Positions 45,407 to 58,900 of a stretch of 64,000 nucleotides of DNA are shown here, in pieces (the first letter of the stretch is position 1; every line of letters begins with the position of its first letter). The position numbers and the translations under genes are program-made. The DNA is from Mactra quadrangularis (taxonomy: Eukaryota; Mollusca; Bivalvia; Venerida; Mactridae): assembly GCA_025267735.1 (NCBI GenBank), contig CM046294.1, positions 3,568,001-3,632,000 on the forward strand, given 5' to 3'. Below the pieces are notes generated by a model that was not told where the DNA came from, did not search any database, and worked only from the letters and a program-made list of their open reading frames with translations.

Positions 45407-48400
45407 CAGGTTCTGTTCTGATATTATGTCATGAACCATCAAGTAACAATTTATATGTAACAATCTTTTAGGAATAGTTAAGGTAAGAAAACTAGTCCAA
45501 GGGAGACAACTCCTACTTAGGAATAAAATAAATGTTGTATGAATTACTTCCCTTTAATGTAAATGTAATAATGATACAAATTATACATTATTATGACTAT
45601 AATAAATGTTGTGCTCTCTGAAAAATGAAATTTTGAGAAAAGCTGATCATGTCTAGAGCTAGAAAAGTTTCCTATTTATTACTTAGGCTTATTCGTGTAA
45701 AACAAGTTTGAATAAAATATTGATACATTAATAATATTAATGCTCATTATGAGTCCGTTTAATTATAAAGGTCAGTAAGCAAATAACCAGGTCTAGGTCC
45801 CGTAATCATGATTGTCTAATTGTCATTTTCGTACCAAAAGATTCTTTTCATTTAATTTCAGTCCCACCGTCACATCAGTACTATCAGTACTTCGATGCAT
45901 TATATTTTTGTAGGACAAAATATTTTCTTGTAAAAATTCATTGTGCTTGCATTCTCTGAAAAAAAAAATCATTTTATATTCGGACAAAGGAGTATGACTA
46001 AAACAAAAAATTTTCTTGCTGGCTCGTCAGCTTGCTTTGTATATTTTCCTATGACAACGTGGTATATTCTTGCAGACGAATTATCTTCTGGCTTCCTATG
46101 TTGCTTTTTATAATTTGTCTGCTAAATTAATGAAGATGTATATTATGCCGACGAATCATCTTGCGGGCTTAATTTTGATGCTTTCTCATATTTTTACATT
46201 GTCGGAATAATGTTACAAGCAATATGTAAATTCAGGCAATTTGTAAATTCAGAGATTAAGACTTGTCTCTGGATTCAGCATTACTCATTTGAAAATTTTG
46301 ATCTATTTTGTTAGCCGTTCATGGCAAATCATAATCTAACCGTCACATGTCATGTAAATTGAGCTGCGCCGCCTCAGCGTTCCCATGGATATTAAAGAAT
46401 GGTTAGCTATGGGCTGGATAAAGATTTGTGTGTTATATTTCTCTCTTTGAATGGATAGTGTTTGCTTTTTCTTTTAGTGTATAATTCAAATATGTGCGGT
46501 AAATATTGTTGTATCTAGGTTACCAGTCCGGTTATTTCTGGATCATCCCTCGTACATGTGGAAATCATTTCTCATGATACCACATACATGTGCACGGTTC
46601 TTCTTTTCTTCACATTAAAAACTCTTAACTATAGAGGTACAAGCAGACCACCATAATGAAATCTCAAGAATAATTGAAAAAAATCAAATTAAAATTTCAT
46701 TCTAACATGCATTTGCAACTCATTTATATCCAGGTACTTATAAATCAATCTATATTGTCGTGGGTGTCCTGCTGTAATTATCTTGTCACTTATTTGAACA
46801 TTCAACCATGAAAACAGTCTAACACTTGAACTATTCTTAGAGTTAAATGGGATGTCGGATAAATAGACATATACCACAAGCGTTGAGAAAAACACTTGAT
46901 CTTTTCATAATATTTTCATTCTTCTCTTTCGATTGCTTGAACATCTGTGAATGAACAATAAATTGTCTCTTTTCACTACCCAGCTGTGCAAGCGTATAAA
47001 AATCTTCAATTGATGTACGGAAAGAATGCGAATATGTTTATATTGTTGTCCGCCATGAAATTTTAGACAAACTTCGGTTTTAAAAGAGGCTTGATTATTC
47101 TGTTTCACTCAGGCGCTCAATAATTAAGTATTCAATGACCGACGGCTGACCATCTTCGTATGTAAGTATGATATCCTTTGATGGTCTTGTGAGGCTTTAA
47201 TTAGAGAGATACTACATTAAACGTTTGAAATAAATGCTTTCAGGTGACAACTTGTCTTTTCAGCATGAGCGAGCGTATACAATCTTAATAAATTGTCCAA
47301 ATTCAATATATTGTTAAAAATCGTGGTGTCCATTTGATTTGACCATGTTTTTGTTAATGGTTGAGGAAATTTCATGTTTACATTTTAGAACTGACAGCTA
47401 TTTCTAATCGGGGTGTATCAAATTTTATGGTGCTGAATTAGCAATTAGGAGATAACCCATCATTAGCAATGACAAAAAACACATTTTGACTGATAAGAAA
47501 CTGTCCTGATACGAGTTATATAATAAATTGTCAACATTTGACTCAATGTAAACTAAAAATCAATCTTTTGGGCATGAAGAGTCACGACCTGGGGTTCTGC
47601 ACATAAAGTTAAGCAAAACTAACAATTTAGCCGTTAAGGTTTTGCCCAAAGTAAGACTTTTGTTTAGCCGACGCTTTAAACTGATGAGAGGCAGATCTGG
47701 CAGAACATTTACAAAAGATCTGTACACAATTGATTTGGATGTAGTATTCATATAAAATATGTAATTTATACTGTTCGCTCCAAAAATCCTTCGACAATTG
47801 AAATTATGAGAAAAAAATGATTATACATGCTCATTGTAATTTTACTTTTATTGAAGCTTATCCGTATGACAACATAATTTGAATGATATCTTGATTGATT
47901 TTGGATTTTTTTATAACTATTTTTTTTTCAACCAGGATTTTGTCTGATGACTTTGAAAAGAGCTCTGTATTGATTTACAATAGCTCACGTAAGCACAAGG
48001 TGAGGCTAGCCTTTGCCCATCATTCATTAAGCGTCAACTTTTTTCTTCACTACACTTTATATACATGTACTCGATTTCGGCGCGATATGACCTTTCTGTA
48101 TTGGTGCGCCGTAAAACCCAAACAAACAAACAAAATCATATACTTGAAACTTCTATCGAAAACGATGTCTCTTAGACCGCCAGAGTGAATCTACTTTTAA
48201 ATGAGCATTACACTGTTCAATCACCTTAAATTGCCACATTGAAACATGTACAAAAAATTTGGTTAAATCAGGCATTAAAGTTTAATTTATTCTTAAAGAG
48301 AGTGATTTGTCTTGTCTGTTTTTTTATTTCTTTTTTTTCCAGTTGCACAATCAAAGTGTACAACAGTCTTTTATTTAACTAGATGTTTGGTTTGATGAAT

Positions 48401-49952
48401 CATTTCGTATGGTGATTGATTTGAGGTTAATCGATTTATTTTATTGTATTTTCTCTGTTTCTTTCAACATTACGATGGGTCAGTGCAAAGCTGGTTTACG
48501 CCCATCTTTGTTTACTCGTAGTTACACTAGTTTTGCTCTGACACATCGATGTGAATTCTTATGTGAATCCATTTTCATTTCGATGTTAGGCTATTACATG
48601 TACGTCTATGTATATAAAATAGTGCAGAATCATTAATTCCGGTCCAGACTTTACAATATTTTGAAAATTTGTTGACAGATGCTCACTAAATAAGATACTA
48701 GATGTTCATGTGATATGCTTTATTACTTTTTGTTTTATGCAAGGCGTCCATGAATTTCTGGATCACCCCTCTTATATTTGATCATTATGCTCGTATCATA
48801 TTATGTAATGTCTTAGTGCATTTCATATGTTTTGGAAAATAAACCATCGATATTTTTAAGTATCAACTAATTGGTGTATAGTACATTGTAATTGTTTTGA
48901 AACGAACGTTAAAGGTATACTCATTCACAGATTTCAACTTAAATATCGACTTTTTCTGAAACTATCTAAATTGGATGGAAACATTTTTTAAAACAGGAAA
49001 TTAGTGTTTCGATAATGACAATTAAGTACAAATGGACATACAACTACAAATGTTGGTGTTTCAAGTAGTAAAACTTTTACCCGTATGTCACCGTATAGAT
49101 AATTTTAGTGCATTCTTGTGACTTTTATTGCATATTTCTTGCAATTTATCAGTCAGTTTGTCTTAAGATAGTAAGAATTACTTATTTGACACAATTACAT
49201 ATACTGAATGGTATTTTGAATATATAGAAAAATCTTAACCAAATCTGTGAACTAGTATATTTAAACGATCCTCACTTTTAAAACTTCTTTTCGTTGCACT
49301 TAAACCAAAAATCATCGATGACCAAAGAACTTGATTTGGGTCCACAACTTTGTGACTTCACGTATGCAAACGATGGGGATATCATGTAATGAACGAAATA
49401 AAACACATGAAATATAATCATTGTTCATATATTTTAATACAAGTGTCTATAAGAAAGATCACAGATCCACAAATCATAATCGATTGAACATTAAAACGAT
49501 TAAACATGCACGTAAAAATAAAGATATGTAAAAATGTATCACAAATTCGCAAGGAAATTACGTTTTAAATGGTAAACGACCAACATACTGACGAGTGTTC
49601 TCACCAAAAGCAGCGAACTGATTGAATTATGCAAAATGATCACAAATACAGTTAAACCACCTGTATTACCAACTGTTGTAACAAGAAGCCATCTACATAA
49701 AAGACACGCTTGGCATTTACGATGATATGGCTCCTCCGAACAGTCGCCTTTCAATAATAAGTCACTTTAGCCTATTTCGTCGAAAATATCTCCGAACTTA
49801 GTTCATAGTTTGAACCAAATTTGGATTAGCCATAACTGCCGTGGAAAGTTCTTGCAGTTTACGGAAGTCTTCATTTATATAGAACACATCCTGAGTTACC
49901 ATAGGGAAATAGGGAGGTTTTATTGTATGATTTTATGTTACACATTCTGGGG
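45407..49952. other. No gene recognised, AT-rich
   Basis: Downstream flank of the HES gene. The longest open frames (under 100 codons) show no family resemblance. GGGAGACAACTCC near 45500 and ATTTCTGGATCAYCCCTC at 46534 and 48755 are minor shared words. No RNA gene was identified. Confidence 0.4.
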
Positions 49953-52900
49953 TTACCAGGGTCGCCAGTGACTTTTACTGAGGGAGTTATTTTGTTCGTT
50001 GCCCTCCAAACTGTTTGATGAAGATGGCGTCGAATGTGTAAAAGATGAATGATTGCCAAGTTTTACTGGAGAAATGTGCGTTGACAAACTTTGCGCACCA
50101 AAAAGAGGTAAAACGTTCTGTGATTGGTTAGTTTGGGACGAAACCGTCGCATTAGACACGTTCTGTGATTGAACAATTGGATATGACGTCATTGGAACGG
50201 TTACAACTTGTGATTGGTTAATTTGATATGACGTCATAGGCGTTTGTGGTGGTATTTGAACTAATAACATTATTTGACCTCCACACATAAGTCCTACCGG
50301 TGTAGACGTATTTTGAATGCCAGTAAAGGTAACAGTTTGGTTTGATTGTGTTTCGTTGTTATGAGTTGACACTTGCGAAGAATTGACATTGTTTGGACAA
50401 GCACTTTGTGTTTGTAAATCCATCGCGTCCTCAGTTTTCATTGTATCAGCCGTCTGCTGAATGTCTGCTTCAAGTTTTTCATTTGACGCATTGACGACAT
50501 TACTATCAGAGCCCTGTAGTCGACCTTTTAGTTGTTCAGACATATGATCAACAATGTCACGTCGTAAGGATGAATTCACAGGTCGTGTGTTCTCTAAGAA
50601 TTTTGAAATTTCATGCAAACATTTGGAATATCCTGCAAAATATTCTGTATTGTCCAGAGTTTCGGCTTTATCTTTTTGTCCTGGAAATAAATGTACATTC
50701 ATACCGTTTATATGTTACTCTATTGTTTACAAACAGATTAGGCCATGCCAAATTAGAATTTTGTTAAGCGTCAACTCAAGTTTACCAAACCTAGGTACCT
50801 ATTCACAAAAACACACAAACCGAAAACGAAAACACAAATATTTTACAACAAAAGCAATGCATTATATATATTTTTAAATGGAAAAAACATCATAATAATA
50901 CGAAACAATGGTCTAAATTACTTATGAAATGACTTGTTTAAGCGCAGACTTAAACATAAACATATGGTTCAATATAAAATGACTAGTGTTTTTTTTCACG
51001 TAAAAAAAATATTGTACTAATGGCACAACAATGGAAATATTGTCACAACATATTTTTGGGGAACACATTGTCCCCGAACGAAATTGTCGTTATCGAAACC
51101 CGGAACATCGGAATTATTTAAGAAAATTTCACAACATAATTTTTTTATTGAGGACTCTAGCACGCGGACGCTTAACAAAATTCCAATATGGTATGGCTTA
51201 ATGGCTAAAAATTCGTATTTCAAAGTACACATACAGTACTAATGATACAGAATGAAGCAATTCCAAGTATAATGGCATGAAGCAATGGTCGTTACATATG
51301 GCAATATTCCTGGAAAAAATACTAATAAATTAAAATGGTTATTGTCTACTTTGTTTTGTCAATCTGTATGCTCAAACATCCCTGTGAGAGCCAATTTAAA
51401 TAAATAATCCACTGGTGTAGAAACAAAGGTATCGGTCCACCATATGTATACTTGTACATGTATATAGTGTCTTTGGTGGTTTGGGACCCTGGCCGCTTGT
51501 GCCCAGATGTGAGATATCCAAAAGAAATTACCTATATACCATACAAGCGCGTTAAACTTTGGGTTCAATAGTCATTGCAAGAGTAGGAAACAGAACAATT
51601 GCATGCAAGTATATATATAAAGGATATTTGTTTATTTCGGTGTAAGATCGGTTTTTTTCACGAGTGAGCTAAGAATGCAATATTTTCACAAGTGGCGTAG
51701 CCACGATTGAATATATAATGTAACATCAACACCTCACGAGTGAAATAAATAAATCTTACACCAAAATAAACAAATTTTCTGTTTATTATATGCTTCAAAC
51801 TGACGGTATTTAATGTTTAAGTCCGTTATGTCTCCAGAACGGAGCATCCAAAACAGTGAAAAATAACTTTATTTCTATTGTTTCAAAACAGTGGAATGTT
51901 GATTTTTATTTCACTAATAAATCCCGGTATTCCACTGGAAAGCATAATATAATAATTTAACAAACTTACCATTATCAGAGCATAATCTTGTCTTAACAAA
52001 GTCTACAGTCATTTCTAATATATCAGCTTTCTCCAGTTTAGATGGACGTGGAGTCTGAAAATATAATAGAATAAACTGCTGAGTCATGGTTACTACTGAC
52101 CTTTGACCTAGGCTTTTACTAAAGTTGTCAGTCAAATATGTTTTTAAAGATACAGTAAAACCTCTGCAGAACAGCACTCTACTGAACAAATCCTCTTCAC
52201 TACAACATCTTTTAGTATTTTTCTTTGACGTAATTTTAATTGAATTTAACCTTTGCAGAGCAACAACCTCTGAATAGCATTACATTTTAATTGCTCCATG
52301 TGGGTGTTGCTCAAAGGAGGTTGTACTGTACCACAATTAGGGCAACTAGACAGGCCTCACCATTTGATCTACGAGATTTTCTCGCATACCCCTATTGTCT
52401 GAAATCTACGACAGTACATTGGAACAGAGTTGTCTTGGGAACTAGTGACGACACCTCGGTTAGTAACTGAAAACTGCCGTATTTGGTACAGAGGTCGGTG
52501 GCAGAATGGTCGTAGAAAATGTTTGATGACAAATTTTCTTGAAGGTTACATACAAGGGCAAGGCCGAGAATTGAAACAACGAATGGATAGTCCACAATGC
52601 ATGCATTAAAGAGAATGTTTCATTGTCTTGTTTTTGACTCAGTCATAACTTAATAGTTTTGTGTACCTTATCATTGTAAATGGGCGATATGTTAACCTTA
52701 ATTGCACAAGATCGCTTTGAAATGAAACCGAAACAACCTAAAATTACTACTTCTCATTGACTAATGCAAGGAAGTGGTCTAATTGCAATAACCCCATATA
52801 TGACTGTTTTTATTAGTAATATTAAAAGAAAAAACACACCCTCTTTCAACTTATTAATATTCAAATGAATACCCTATACTCGATGTTTTAGGCTAAGACC

Positions 52901-55900
52901 TTATGATTTGAGCTAGCGTTGATAAGCATCGCAGGTTGCTAGCTTGATGATATTCTAATAAGTATACGAACATGGACTTTATTATACACATGTATAATGA
53001 ATTATAATACGTATGAATTAGAATGTCATCAACCTAGCAACCTATGGCTAGCGTTAGCTAATAAAGTTATCATTACATTTTCATCTATGTAAGCCGCCCA
53101 GCTAGCCCAGTTGGTAGCAAGCAAGTCTACTGACCGAGGGGTCGTGGGTTCGATTCCCGGGCAGGAGCTTGCTCATGAAATTACTTCTACGACCATTCTC
53201 CCTCCTACTAATGATTTTTAATTATGTAGGGCAGTTGTCAGTCACTGACGAAAGTATGCGCTTAGTAGTCGGATAACAGCTAAATCCAGAGATTAAGCCT
53301 TTCCAGGAGGAGTGAGTTGGTTGACTGACTGCCGTTATATAACCTATACAATGTGTTGCTATACGGCGTTAAAACCCAACCAAAACAAAACCAACAAATC
53401 ATCTATGGACATTTATAAAGTTATATAATAAAAAGGAATTCATTATGCTAGATGAAATAAATATATATAGATGTCTTAAAACAAAAACAGAAAAACAGAA
53501 ATCAAAATGACATAATAATGTTTTATTATATCAAAGGTATTGTACATGGGTGAACACAAAACTAATCTAACCATGTGTAAATAAGGAATGATATAGACTA
53601 GTTTTGCATTCAGCCATCGATATAATATTATATGTTATGGTGGCTGATTTATGCCATGTCGCATTGTTGTCCCGCGGGGCGCCACACGAAAACACAATCA
53701 TACGACAAATGTCTGTTTGTCGTATCATCGTCCCGCGGGTTGTGAGACGAAAACACAAAGATACGACAAAACAAAGGCAATAACACGACACGAAAATGTG
53801 TCGTATCTTTGTAAAAGTTTAGTCGTAAAAATACATTGTTGCACTGTGCTTTCACAGGCGAAAACACGACAAATGATTAAAATGTCGTATGTTTGTGTTT
53901 TTGCATGGCGCCTCGCGGGACGATGATACGACAAAAATACCATTTTGTCGTACTTTCGTGTTTTCGTGTGGCGCCCCGCGGGACAACAATGCGACATGGC
54001 ATAAATCAGCCACCATATATATGTAGACATTTTTGTATGTTCAACAGGTCTAACTGGTTGGGTCAAAATATTACAAAACGTTGATACTGTACATTGACTT
54101 CTTCATAAAGTATTTTAATAGCCATTATTTCTGAATTGTTAAATAAGACTAAACCTGGCGAATACTTTGCATACTTATCTGGACTGCTTAATTTGTATAG
54201 TTATACTAGTTTTGCATGACACACGGGCATGTTCGTTTTTATGTTTAAAGCCTGCCTTTCTTTGGATACCGGTACCCCAAAATTGTCCCTTTTCTCATGT
54301 TTAGAAAAGCACAGATAGTCGGAACCATAACTTTGCCCTGCACACATATATGTGCACACAGTCTAAACATGTGTAAAAACGATATTTAAATGGTCTTAAA
54401 CATTATAACATTGTCATTTTCCAGTAAAAAAACCAAGCCAAACATCATTTTGATCTAATTCTGTAGCCGAATCAGTTTTTCTTTAAAAAGAAACATTACT
54501 CTGTAAGAGCATATGTACCTCAGTCGAGGGCGACTATTACAACGCAAAAATATTACTGTGACCACGTGGGTTAGTAATTATGCAAATTTTTCAATGGTAA
54601 TAAATTTCTGATATATTTTTTTCAATAATAAATCAACATGGTCCATTTAATAAACAAGGTCTGTATGAAAACGATCTTAAGATGTTTATTAATAATCACA
54701 GCGTCTTATGAATGAACTTTCTTAAACGAATTATGCATGCTTGTTGAAATAAGAAAAGAGCACATTGACTAACTGAGTAGCAGTTTTATCAGTGAATAAA
54801 TTTGAATGCAATTTGGACTTATGTACAAATTATAGATGTTTGACGGACGGTGATCACAGAGATCAAAAGAAAACAGAAGACAGAGGCAACCATTGATCAG
54901 CCATGTACTAAAATATACTATATAGTGTTCATTGATAGATGTTAAAGTCAACGGTAAAACCTCGGATAGACGTACGAGTCCTAACTTTAAAACCCCATTA
55001 TTGAAAGTAACACTGTTTTTGGGACAGCGAAGAATATAGACATTTATCTATTTCAAACATCTCCAATGAACAAGATTGTTTAAATAAATGCAAATATTGC
55101 TAAAATATGTCTATGTTTTTATTGTATTTCAAAGTGAAAGTAGATCAAACCGAAAGAAGAACTTAGTTGTCAATACTTTAAAAAATAGTTTTAATCACAG
55201 TATTTTTAAGATGAAGTCATATTATAGAAACACTTACTCCGAATTAAGTAATTAAGCTCTAATACTATTGTGGATCAGGTATATTGAACAGCGTAAAAAT
55301 GAGTATAGTGTGCTCTTGTAATAGTACCCCATTTTTTTAAGAAATGAACCTTTGGTCAAACTTAAATTAAGAAAGCAGAATGGTTTGAACAGTAGCAGTT
55401 TATTGTTCCCCAAAATATGATATATTTTGATAACTTCGTGGTTGTAAAACAGTTTTCAAGTCTACTATTAATGAATACATCTTCATATTGTGGCTACAAT
55501 AGACCTAACACTCCAATTACAAACGCTCCAACCAACGAATCACATCAGGTTGAATCCAGCTGTCAAACATGGCTCCTTTTGCTTTAGAGTTCGTTGAGCC
55601 GTGTGTTAATTGCGTTGTGGCGCGTTGTGCTGTGTTGTTTTGCAGTGCAATGTTGAGTTGTGGCGTGTTGCCTTGTTGTGTTCCGTTGCGTTTTATGGTG
55701 TTGTTTTGTGTTGTGTAGTGTTTCGTTGCGTTGTAATGCGTAGGTTTGCTTTGTGTTGCGCTCTTGTTGTGTCATAATGCATTGCGTTGTGTTGCGCTGT
55801 GTTTCACTGTGTTGTGTTGTGCTGTGTTTCATTGTGTTGTGTGGGTTTGCGTTGTGTTTTATCGCGTTGTGTTGCGTTGGTTTGCGTTGTGTTGCGTTGG

Positions 55901-58900
55901 TTTGCGTTGTTTTGCGCTGTCGTTGTGTCATAATACATTGCAATGTGTTGTGTCTTATGTTGCTGTGTAGTGCTGTACGACGTGTTGCGTTGTGTTGCTG
56001 TGCAGTGCTGTACGACGTGTTGCGTTGCGTTGTGTTGCTGTGCGGTGCTGTACGACGTGTTGTGTTGCGTTGTGTTGCTGTGCGGTGCTGTACGACGTGT
56101 TCTGTTGCGTTGTGTTGCTGTGCGGTGCTGTACGACGTGTTGCGTTGCGTTGCATTGCGTTGTGTTGGGGTGCGGTCCAGTGCCTTCTGTTTTTATAACT
56201 TTTATAACTTAGTTCAAATAAAGTTTGATTTTCATTACCTCAGTGACATATCATATGAATTTCTTGGACCGACATTATAATTCGATGGTTTCAAATTACC
56301 GGTGATTAACTGTATTTCATCTAGTATAGCGATGAAAGGAGAAAGCTCTCTTATATTAGGATAAAATTAATTGCTGTTTAATTTCTAGAATTACGAATCA
56401 CCGATGTAAGATTTATTGACAAGCTATGACCATATTCACATTGACTAATTACTGACTGTTAAAATTATTGATGAATAGATGTATTTACTGCGTGATGAAC
56501 TTTTGACTCGACTTGTAATTTTGTGAATCGCTTGTTTGTTGGAGCTTTGATCAAGTTTGCCGGATATGTGATTTCATGGCAGGTTCCGGTACTAAAATCA
56601 GTCTTTTGGTTTGTAATCGCACATGTCTGTGGTCGCGACGACCTGTCTGTGGCGTTGACGTCATATCTGCGGCCAGGCGAACGTGTGCTAGTTTGAAGCA
56701 AAACCGATTCAACTTGAACGTAGTTCACTTAACAATAACTTCACTCGGCAAAGTTTCTTGTTGAGAAACGCTGTGAATATAAACATGAAATAATTTGCAA
56801 ACATCTAGCCGTGGTTATCTCCCTTCATTGATAGTAGCAAACCGCGTGACTGAAGCGGTGGGAGGAGTAAGGGACACTTGGATGGAGCACGATCTGTTCT
56901 GTACATTATGAGCATAGTTCAGCACAGGGGTCCGCGGCTAAATATGAATGCATTATGTGCAATTCCAAGCTAGAACTAAACAATTCACTTTAAATTAAAG
57001 TTTAAAGTTAAAAGTGCGGTTTAAAGTTTGCTTCCATGTACATGTTCAGTCGAGTTAACTTCTTGCTCAAGGACATTAGCAGTGCCCCTAGTGGGTATCC
57101 AACCCGGGACATCTCGATCCCTGAGCGCGCGTTCTACCGGGCCGCTACTACTGCTCCCAAGTGTCTAGTATTGATATATCTTGATTTTTACCATTTTTGT
57201 TGGATATTGGAAAGCTGAAGACGCCCTCACCATTGGGCTTCGAACCGGCAATGGCTGATTTGAGACAATATGAAAACAGGTATAAGCCATAAGTATAGGC
57301 GAGTTCGCAAACAGTTGATTTTAGACTCGTGATTTTATCAGATTTTACTCGCACATAATCCTGTATGTTTGAGCATCTTACACACAGTGCTGTCTCCTCA
57401 CAGTAATCATTATTGTTTAGTCAATTTCATACGAAACATACAAAATTACGATGCACCGACTTGGTATTTATTGATGCCTTAAATTAGATCGAGTTGACGT
57501 ATATATAAACTTAATCTAAATTTTGTGAGTAAGTTATTGATTTTCTCCTAAAATTGTTTAGATATTATTCGTTTTTTATTACAAATATTTCAATATTACA
57601 TGCCAAAACACGACATTACTTATTCAAGTCCATGCGTACATAAACTCATTGAATAAATTAAATATCTTTGTCCAAACTTAATTCAGTTTCGTCCAATGCT
57701 AATGACGGTAATAAAATACTCAAATTTCGTTAATCTTTGATGTGCGGGTCACGTGATCACGATAAATGACTTCAATATTGAAGAGTCACGTTTATAAATT
57801 TCCGGCGCGTGCTCCTGCACGTCTCGTGCGTCAAGTGTCGTCTGACAAACGTAAGATATCAAATTCTCGTCTGCTGTGGAATGTTATCTCGTGTGTTTAC
57901 TTAGTGTTTGAACAAAAGCTAAAGTAGATCTTAAAAAGAGCCCAGGTGTCGTTCGAAAATAAAAAATTGTTTAATGATAGATTTGAAATCTAGCCAACTT
58001 TAAGTTCAACATTTTTTTTGTCATGTATTTTCCTCATTCTAGTGTTTAGTATCGCCTACCCGCTGTGATTTTATTTTTTTATGGGTTCTAATCCGCCATG
58101 TTTTTATCGCCCCCAAAAAGCTGTAAAATTATATTTTATTGCTTGTTAATCAAAAGATTTTAATGGAAACTATTTGATTGAGAATTTAAGTAATTTCTTT
58201 CAATAAAAGTAAAAAGAGTGTCCATTGAAATTCTGACGAGCCCTGTCGTACATTTTACTTAAGAAGTACACACTTCAAATAACGGTTAAGGTTTGCAAAC
58301 GAGAAAAAGATTAAACGATTTTGTTATCATTTCGTGTAAAAGCAGACACGTTTCTTGTGATTTATTGAAATAAAACCTTTTGATTTATTTTCATTTTGTC
58401 GTAGTGTAACAGATTTGGCATGAAAACTGGGAGTTTTTGATGAGGTTGACTCATTGTAGATAGCTCGTATTATTCATTTTGTACCACATTGTTTATATTG
58501 AAGTCATACCACTTCGTAGAAGCTTTGGTCAAGTGGTAGGACGCACCCTTAGGGTTCGAGAGAGATCCTGTGTTTGAACCCCACTCGAGGCACTGCTAAT
58601 TTCATTGAGCAAGAAGTTCATCTACAGTTGTTTCACTTCTTTCAATCGTTAATATGTACTGTAAGGAATCAGCCATCTGAAGGCGATTTCAATCATTAGG
58701 GATTATTGTACAAAATTGTAAAGTCGGCTGAACATGTATCTGGTTTTTGCAGTCTAAGATCAAACTGCTGTAGAACTTCTATAGCAGTAAGATGGCTTCT
58801 TAAAAGTGTTCTCAAGAATTTCAAATTACTACAGTTATACCTAACCTATCAGTAGCCTGATCAATTACCCCGAACGTTACAAAACGTTTCGTAACGAATG

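Noticed and set aside
53092..53165. Possible tRNA genes (A and B boxes at several sites, e.g. 53.1, 34.5, 58.5 and 37.3 kb)
   Set aside because: Acceptor stems do not pair and each head continues into a SINE body or lacks a full cloverleaf.
53567..54084. Cluster of open frames around 53.6-54.1 kb
   Set aside because: All fall in the foldback element, and frames on opposite strands mirror each other.
55584..56280. Several overlapping open frames rich in Cys/Leu/Val (plus) or Thr/Gln/Asn (minus)
   Set aside because: They are translations of a G/T-rich tandem repeat, open in many frames on both strands because stop codons are rare in the repeat words.
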